Shown piece after piece: positions 61,401 through 64,000 of a stretch of DNA of 64,000 nucleotides (positions are counted from its first letter, which is position 1; each line of letters opens with the position of its first letter). The stretch is from Polyodon spathula (lineage: Eukaryota; Chordata; Actinopteri; Acipenseriformes; Polyodontidae). A program made the translations under genes and the position numbers. Under the pieces are notes generated by a model. The model did no database searches. It was given only the letters and a program-made list of their open reading frames with translations, and had not been told where the DNA came from. The DNA is taken from positions 16,448,547 through 16,512,546 of the forward strand of contig NC_054545.1 in assembly GCF_017654505.1 (NCBI RefSeq). Direction: 5' to 3'.

Positions 61401-63900
61401 TGGAGAGTACGTATGATTGTATGTTGTTTTTACACAACCGAAGAACCGCTCCAGTTGTGATTTATATCTGGTAATAACATGCTCTACCTCAAGTGATTGG
61501 AAGTGGGGGATCAATGGAGGTCCTTACTGGACTGAATACAGCATCTTCCCCTAGGTATGCAGAGCACAAATTAGAAAGCTGTGCTGTTTTGTCTCTGCTG
61601 TGTATTTGCCAGGCAGTCTGAAGCAGGAATGCCTTGGATAGACCATTGCTAAGCAGTACTGTCAGTATTAATAGCTTCTTCAGCTTACACCACTATCTTA
61701 ATTACGAAGAGCTTTGTTCTAAACGTACTATGCTGTTTTATGGTCTGTGATACTACATTATTTTTATGGTTGCATTATATCAAACTATAATTGGAGGGCA
61801 AGCGCCGAGTACACAATAAAAAATAAAAAATAAAAACGGCAGCACAATTGGACGTGTGTAACATTCGATTCCAAATCTGTATAAAGTGTATGCAGAGGCC
61901 ACAGTTACTTGGTGATCATTTTAATCAATATGTTCAGCAACTGAAGAGACAGCTGTGATGTATTGAGTCACAAAGACACCAGCACAGGCAATCCCAGTGC
62001 TCATTTCTTTAGCAGCTTACATTAAGGAAAACCGTCTATAATTTACCTAAATACAGAAATAATGGAGAATCGTATTTAACATAAAGCTTCCCATCTAAAA
62101 AAAAGTTTGACAGACTAACAATGTCTAAATGCATGTATAATATAAAATATATCTATATTAAAAGCTGCAGCTCCAGTCGACTTCACTGAACACTTCACAA
62201 CTGACACTTCAGAAAGCACAACGCTTCAGCACTGATAAGCTGAAACTGTTCCTTTTCAGACGTGTGGACATCTTTAGGTGGCCTTGCTATCGTAGCTGGG
62301 TTGCAGTTGCTGTGCACTGGTAATTTAAAATACACTGCAGACAGTGTCTGTGATAACATACCTTACATTTTATATTTCACAAGGTAACTGCACTCTGCTA
62401 TGTGCTATTTCGTCCCCGGTATGAAACTGTTTGATCTGTGCAGTACTGCATAATGACTGGAATGTTGTAGACTGGAGACGTGAGGATGGTTCTTCACCAG
62501 GAACATTTCATTTTGAACTCGACTTCAGAGAATTGAGCAGGGATGACAGGGAGTCGCTCGTGAGGAGTCATGAAGAGTGGCTGTACAGTACTCTGCTGCA
62601 TGGATTTGGGGTTTGTATACACTCCTGGAGCCTTCTGGCAATTCAAATGATCTTGGAACTCTGAAGGAAGTAATATATGAATGGCAGGTATTGTACATAA
62701 CCTATAAAAACATGGCACAAGGATCTGAAACAAAATGCGTGCTGCTCTGCTTTCGCCAGTGAAGTCACTAAGCTGGTTTAAGGGCATGGCGGGTGGGGGT
62801 TCTGCAAAAGCCCACCCCCTCAATTGAATGAACTTGTAGCAGTTGTCAAAAAAAAAAAATCTGTAGTTACTGTATACCTGCTTGTAAATATACTGCAATT
62901 AGGGGTGTTAACTAAGATTAAACACTTGCACATTGTCCAAGTTTTAAATAACCTAATATCGGATAGGATTTTTATATGATGTATAAACTAATACACCCAA
63001 GTGTTTTCCATAGTCCACATTATAAATGTTGTACACATGTCTTCTAACAGAGACATTAACAGTACTCTTATTTGAAGTCTGCTCGTAATGCCTTTTCTGG
63101 TTGATTACAAGCATTATAATGTTCACGCTTTGTCATGTTTGAGAGTCCAAATCCCCTAATTGCAATGCTTTTAGATATTATTTGACAGCTGATTTAAATC
63201 ATACTGAAACAGAACAACAACAAAAAAAAGTTGGCTAACACCTCATAACCACAAGGCCAACCTGCCCCGCCACAAAACCAGCGACACCACTGCGTGTAAC
63301 TAAGGGTGATTTTATAATAAGCTGGCTGTAGAAAAAACAGGCTGCGCTCAAGGGAGTTCCAGAACTTATTAAAATGTTTTAAAAAGATCTCGCAGACAGG
63401 GATGCAGTGCTACATTGGTCTCAATTTCAAATAGTCGCAGGGTAGCACCTTTTCCCTGTTTTTTGTGAGCCCTTTTTTAAACGTTGCTGTACAAACTGCA
63501 ATGAGTTAAGTAACACTCTCTTGTGTGCTGGCCATTTCTATTTATCACCAATGATACTAAGCAAGTTTGATTTTTGGATCTGCATGAACTGATTTGTGAA
63601 TGAACTGGTGCGCGCAGATTGCTTCTAGCTTCCGATGATTCGTTAACATGTTCAGTTGACCCCAGTCTCTTATGGTTTGGATTATGGGGCTGACCGCATT
63701 GCTCCACAAGAGACTGGGCCGTCTCGACTCCGGGTCCAATAACAGAGTACCCCTCTCTGTCTGTCCCACAGCTCAGAAGGGCCCAGACGGGACCATCATT
63801 CCCAATAACTACTGTGATTTCTGCCTGGGGGATTCGGGCTCCAACAGGAAGACTGGCCACGCGGAGCAGCTTGTCTCCTGCTCTGATTGCGGGCGATCTG
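23130..63900 (+). CDS. dpf3: DPF3 (BAF45C), coding exons 1-8, continues past the window
   Basis: DPF3 is a subunit of BAF (SWI/SNF) chromatin remodellers. Its double PHD finger reads acylated and methylated histone tails, and it is known from heart and muscle development. Exons here are 23130-23161, 45533-45693, 46332-46490 (end uncertain), 51706-51830, 54037-54132, 54875-54947, 58667-58810 and 63772-63900. Order: [20 protein letters not shown] start; Requiem N-terminal domain (about 11-100); acidic linker and basic stretch [19 protein letters not shown]; one C2H2 finger [20 protein letters not shown]; first half of PHD1. The second half of PHD1 and PHD2 lie beyond the window. DPF1 and DPF2 are paralogues, but the N-terminus and synteny favour DPF3. 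The only abnormality is a G41 run at the exon 3 end. Confidence 0.96.
23162..24717 (+). other. DPF3 intron 1, first part
   Basis: Contains (TA)n arrays at 23346-23376 and, as a compound TATC/TA array, at 24014-24109. No gene or other element is seen. Confidence 0.7.
24718..24785 (+). mobile_element. tRNA-derived SINE or tRNA pseudogene
   Basis: TTTAGCTTAATGGTAAG resembles box A and GGTTCCTACTT resembles box B, at tRNA-like spacing. The acceptor stem does not pair and box B is altered (GTTCC rather than GTTCGA), so this is not a functional tRNA. It lies in DPF3 intron 1. Confidence 0.5.
26830..26923. mobile_element. hAT transposon right end (fragment)
   Basis: TATCGTGACACCCCTAG at 26907-26923 is the reverse complement of the widespread hAT terminus beginning CTAGGGGTGTCACGATA. 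It is preceded by paired TATCGCAATTATCGTGATAA-like subterminal motifs. The matching left end is not identifiable, so the element's extent and target duplication are unknown. Nothing else is recognised between 24786 and 26829 beyond short A/T runs. Confidence 0.6.
28201..28262. repeat. TG array running into a 49-base poly-G tract
   Basis: (TG)n at 28199-28213 passes directly into an uninterrupted G run at 28214-28262. The open frame with a poly-glycine stretch is an artefact of this tract. Confidence 0.97.
28263..32242 (+). other. DPF3 intron 1, middle part
   Basis: Ordinary AT-rich intron. The open frames (for example 28457-28735 and 30722-31150) show no domain or signal that would support a gene. 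Confidence 0.6.
32243..32275. repeat. 33-base poly-G tract
   Basis: Uninterrupted run of G in DPF3 intron 1. Confidence 0.97.
32276..35314 (+). other. DPF3 intron 1, low-complexity and plain sequence
   Basis: A T-run (about 32848-32868) and an (AAAC)n array (about 32928-32963) are the only distinct features. Confidence 0.65.
35315..35580 (-). repeat. 72-bp tandem repeat built from a tRNA-like SINE segment
   Basis: Units starting GCCAGGACA(A/C)GAACCTGTGC begin at 35349, 35421 and 35493, exactly 72 bp apart and nearly identical, with a partial unit to the left. On the minus strand each unit carries a box B-like word, GGTTCGTGTCC (GGTTCTTGTCC in the copy at 35349). The right flank supplies a single box A-like word, TGGCTTACTTGGTAA (about 35556-35570). 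A SINE head therefore appears to have been tandemly multiplied through its box B half. Because 72 is a multiple of 3, both strands show spurious repetitive reading frames. Confidence 0.8.
35581..43522 (+). other. DPF3 intron 1, 8 kb without recognised elements
   Basis: Largely unique AT-rich sequence. Stretches around 38600-38770 and 40500-40650 are non-repetitive and contain clustered TAATTA- or GATTA-like words. About 43040-43230 repeats the word CAATAAA(T/C)GCCAC-like motif several times, possibly a decayed transposon end. No gene is supported. Confidence 0.5.
43523..43559. repeat. (GT)n microsatellite
   Basis: Uninterrupted dinucleotide array in DPF3 intron 1. Confidence 0.95.
44411..44472. 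repeat. (TA)n microsatellite
   Basis: Dinucleotide array of about 60 bp in DPF3 intron 1. Confidence 0.95.
45172..45380 (+). repeat. Tandem array of SINE head (box A) units, five copies of 38-48 bp
   Basis: Units begin GCAG(C/T)GTG at 45172, 45214, 45262, 45304 and 45342. Each continues with a box A-like (T)AGTGGTTAGAGC-type word and then GACTGGGAG-like sequence. A weaker copy may precede at about 45135. The unit matches the start of tRNA-derived SINEs of fish, but no copy carries a box B. The array ends 152 bp upstream of DPF3 exon 2. Confidence 0.8.
45533..45693 (+). CDS. dpf3: DPF3 coding exon 2
   Basis: The acceptor is CTCTCCGCAG and the donor CCA G|GTGTGC. It encodes [53 protein letters not shown]: the start of the Requiem N-terminal domain, almost invariant among vertebrates. 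Confidence 0.98.
45694..46331 (+). other. DPF3 intron 2 with G29 tract
   Basis: A run of 29 G (45709-45737) starts 16 bp after the exon 2 donor. A (GT)n stretch immediately precedes the exon 3 acceptor. No other element is seen. Confidence 0.85.
46332..46490 (+). CDS. dpf3: DPF3 coding exon 3 (3' end uncertain, runs into poly-G)
   Basis: The acceptor is GTGTTCAG. It encodes [35 protein letters not shown], completing the Requiem N-terminal domain. A G41 run begins at 46438, inside the CTG codon of the last recognisable residue, and the first GT afterwards is at 46491. Ending at 46490 keeps the phase needed for exon 4 (51706, starting AG), but adds about 17 mostly Gly codons absent from other DPF3 proteins. 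The exon probably ended near 46439 in the ancestor; either the assembly is wrong here or the donor has moved. Confidence 0.75.
46438..46491. repeat. Poly-G tract overlapping the DPF3 exon 3 donor
   Basis: G41 (46438-46478) is followed by AGGA and a further G9 run to 46491. It occupies the position where the exon 3 splice donor is expected. Confidence 0.95.
46491..47827 (+). other. DPF3 intron 3, 5' part
   Basis: Contains an A-run (about 46870-46890) and otherwise plain intron. Confidence 0.65.
47836..48573. mobile_element. Non-autonomous hAT transposon (738 bp) with 8-bp target duplication
   Basis: Exact 8-bp direct repeats TTTATAAC flank the element (47828-47835 and 48574-48581). The left terminus is TAGGGCTTCTGATTTTCGG. 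The right terminus ends CAGAAGCCCTA, whose reverse complement TAGGGCTTCTG matches the first 11 bases; beyond that the inverted repeat is imperfect. No transposase is encoded; the 84-codon frame at 48140-48394 shows no hAT motif. Located in DPF3 intron 3. Confidence 0.88.
48582..51705 (+). other. DPF3 intron 3, 3' part
   Basis: A (CA)n array lies at about 49932-49958. About 49430-49680 and 50090-50340 are non-repetitive with homeobox-like AT words, but nothing decisive. No gene is supported. Confidence 0.55.
51706..51830 (+). CDS. dpf3: DPF3 coding exon 4
   Basis: The acceptor is GTATTGCAG and the donor CAG|GTCAGA. After two bases it encodes 41 codons, [52 protein letters not shown] is the conserved core of this linker. 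Confidence 0.97.
51831..54036 (+). other. DPF3 intron 4 with T28 run and a possible LTR remnant
   Basis: About 52933-53165 begins TGGCACGACGG. On the minus strand it has AATAAATACGCGCTCAGCAC, like the poly(A)/U5 part of an LTR. No second end or target duplication was found. A T28 run lies at 53315-53342. No other element is recognised. Confidence 0.45.
54037..54132 (+). CDS. dpf3: DPF3 coding exon 5
   Basis: The acceptor is CTCCCTGCAG and the donor CGA|GTTAGT. Thirty-two codons encode [20 protein letters not shown] and [12 protein letters not shown]: an acidic patch followed by a basic, nuclear-localisation-like stretch. Confidence 0.96.
54382..54819 (-). mobile_element. Solo LTR (438 bp) with 5-bp target duplication
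   Basis: The element starts TGTGACAGGC and ends GCTCTGCCACA. As a TG...CA unit it has terminal inverted bases TGTG / CACA, and is flanked by AGCCC on both sides (54377-54381 and 54820-54824). Read on the minus strand, it has a TATA-like CATAAAAGG followed by an AATAAA signal near the end, the usual U3-R-U5 order. There is no internal region, primer site or second LTR, so it is a recombined solo LTR of a gypsy- or ERV-type retroelement. It lies in DPF3 intron 5, antisense to the gene, 55 bp before exon 6. Confidence 0.85.
54875..54947 (+). CDS. dpf3: DPF3 coding exon 6
   Basis: The acceptor is GTTTTACAG and the donor GAC A|GTAAGT. It encodes [20 protein letters not shown] and YVCD: the end of the basic stretch and the first Cys of the C2H2 finger. 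Confidence 0.96.
55257..56559 (+). mobile_element. Rearranged Tc1/mariner transposon with internal inverted duplication
   Basis: Terminal inverted repeats of about 244 bp (55257-55501 and 56316-56559) begin CAGCTCTGGAAAAAATT. The left end follows TA; the right end abuts a TG array, so the TA duplication is lost there. 55815-56022 encodes part of the DDE domain and is matched in inverted orientation by 55500-55694, nearly identical except for a 13-bp deletion. The 55695-55814 centre encodes, on the minus strand, the first catalytic Asp region (DESNFQL). The normal N-terminal DNA-binding half is missing. The element is thus defective. Confidence 0.88.
55779..56279 (+). pseudogene. Tc1-like transposase, C-terminal fragment
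   Basis: Tc1 transposases cut and paste their own element at TA sites using a DDE catalytic triad. This frame retains [12 protein letters not shown], the second Asp in QQDNAPCHT and the Glu in [11 protein letters not shown], 34 residues apart (D34E, as in Tc1). It then runs to the normal C-terminus. The first Asp and the paired helix-turn-helix domain are absent; the first Asp region lies nearby on the opposite strand. It cannot make a working enzyme. Confidence 0.9.
57352..57510. repeat. 35-bp minisatellite
   Basis: Units starting AGCCAATAGGATCCACTGG recur at 57352, 57387, 57422, 57457 and 57492 (last truncated). All are exactly 35 bp apart with few differences, each containing ACAGGAGGCATGCAT. 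Located in DPF3 intron 6. Minus-strand frames across it are artefacts. Confidence 0.93.
57511..58666 (+). other. DPF3 intron 6, 3' part
   Basis: No recognised element. A CT-rich tract precedes the exon 7 acceptor. Confidence 0.7.
58667..58810 (+). CDS. dpf3: DPF3 coding exon 7, C2H2 zinc finger
   Basis: The acceptor is CTTTGTAG and the donor AAA C|GTAAGA. With the carried base it encodes [48 protein letters not shown]. The Cys of exon 6, this Cys and the two His form the Kruppel-type finger of d4 proteins. Confidence 0.97.
58811..63771 (+). other. DPF3 intron 7
   Basis: Besides the palindromic element at 59946-60214 it holds a (TTG)n array (about 59813-59840). The rest is non-repetitive and no gene is supported. 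Confidence 0.65.
59946..60214. mobile_element. Long palindromic element (MITE-like)
   Basis: The two halves are near reverse complements. GAGTTCTCATT at 59946 pairs with AATGAGAACTC at 60214; ATCAGCCTTTA, CTTGTCTG and, near the centre, CCTCGTTACAATCGGATCAT pair with their counterparts. The innermost perfect or near-perfect stem is about 25 bp (about 60034-60058 with 60121-60145). Arms are roughly 115 bp and the loop about 60 bp. No clear target duplication is seen. Confidence 0.75.
63772..63900 (+). CDS. dpf3: DPF3 coding exon 8, start of PHD finger 1
   Basis: The acceptor is TGTCCCACAG and the donor TCT G|GTGAGT. It encodes [42 protein letters not shown]: the first four zinc-binding Cys of PHD1. 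The rest of the double PHD module is outside the window. Confidence 0.97.
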
Positions 63901-64000
63901 GTGAGTCCATCATCTTCACTCCCTCCCTCCCGCAGTCTCACAGGGGCTTTAGGAAGAACTGAACCTCTTAAACGTTAAACTTGTTCCGATTTTCAGTTCA

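Overview
The window is vertebrate nuclear DNA, most likely from a ray-finned fish. This is inferred from spliced genes with GT-AG introns, GC-rich exons in AT-rich introns, and many fish-type repeats (Tc1, hAT, tRNA-derived SINEs, long dinucleotide arrays). A non-teleost such as a sturgeon-like fish is possible but not shown. No prokaryotic, organellar or free viral sequence is visible.

Three protein-coding genes account for the coding content. (1) 2186-6024, plus strand: the last five coding exons of ZFYVE1 (DFCP1), carrying both FYVE zinc fingers and the stop codon; its 5' part lies before the window. (2) 12079-20365, minus strand: a complete DCAF4 coding region in 13 exons (504 residues), a WD40 substrate receptor of CUL4-DDB1 ubiquitin ligases. 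(3) 23130 to beyond the right edge, plus strand: the first eight coding exons of DPF3 (BAF45C), a BAF chromatin-remodelling subunit, with a 22 kb first intron. All exon phases were checked and join, except the end of DPF3 exon 3, which is obscured by a 41-base G run. The order ZFYVE1-DCAF4-DPF3, with alternating strands, is the same neighbourhood as on human 14q24 read from the other side. ZFYVE1 and DCAF4 converge. DCAF4 and DPF3 diverge from a promoter region of about 1.1 kb with CCAAT boxes on both sides.

The rest is intron and intergenic DNA with clear mobile-element structure. There are two non-autonomous hAT elements with exact 8-bp target duplications (691-2098 and 47836-48573) and a Harbinger-like MITE (9857-10170). 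A rearranged Tc1 element (55257-56559) has lost its transposase N-terminal half and carries an inverted copy of the catalytic half in its place. A solo LTR with a 5-bp target duplication (54382-54819) ends 55 bp upstream of DPF3 exon 6. A long palindromic element lies at 59946-60214 and a foldback at 4-289. There are tRNA-derived SINE fragments, including two places where a piece of a SINE promoter has become a tandem array.

I found no new biochemical system. The most unusual items are the chimeric Tc1 element, the G-run over a DPF3 splice donor, the tandem arrays derived from tRNA promoter boxes, and the number of very long G/C homopolymers.
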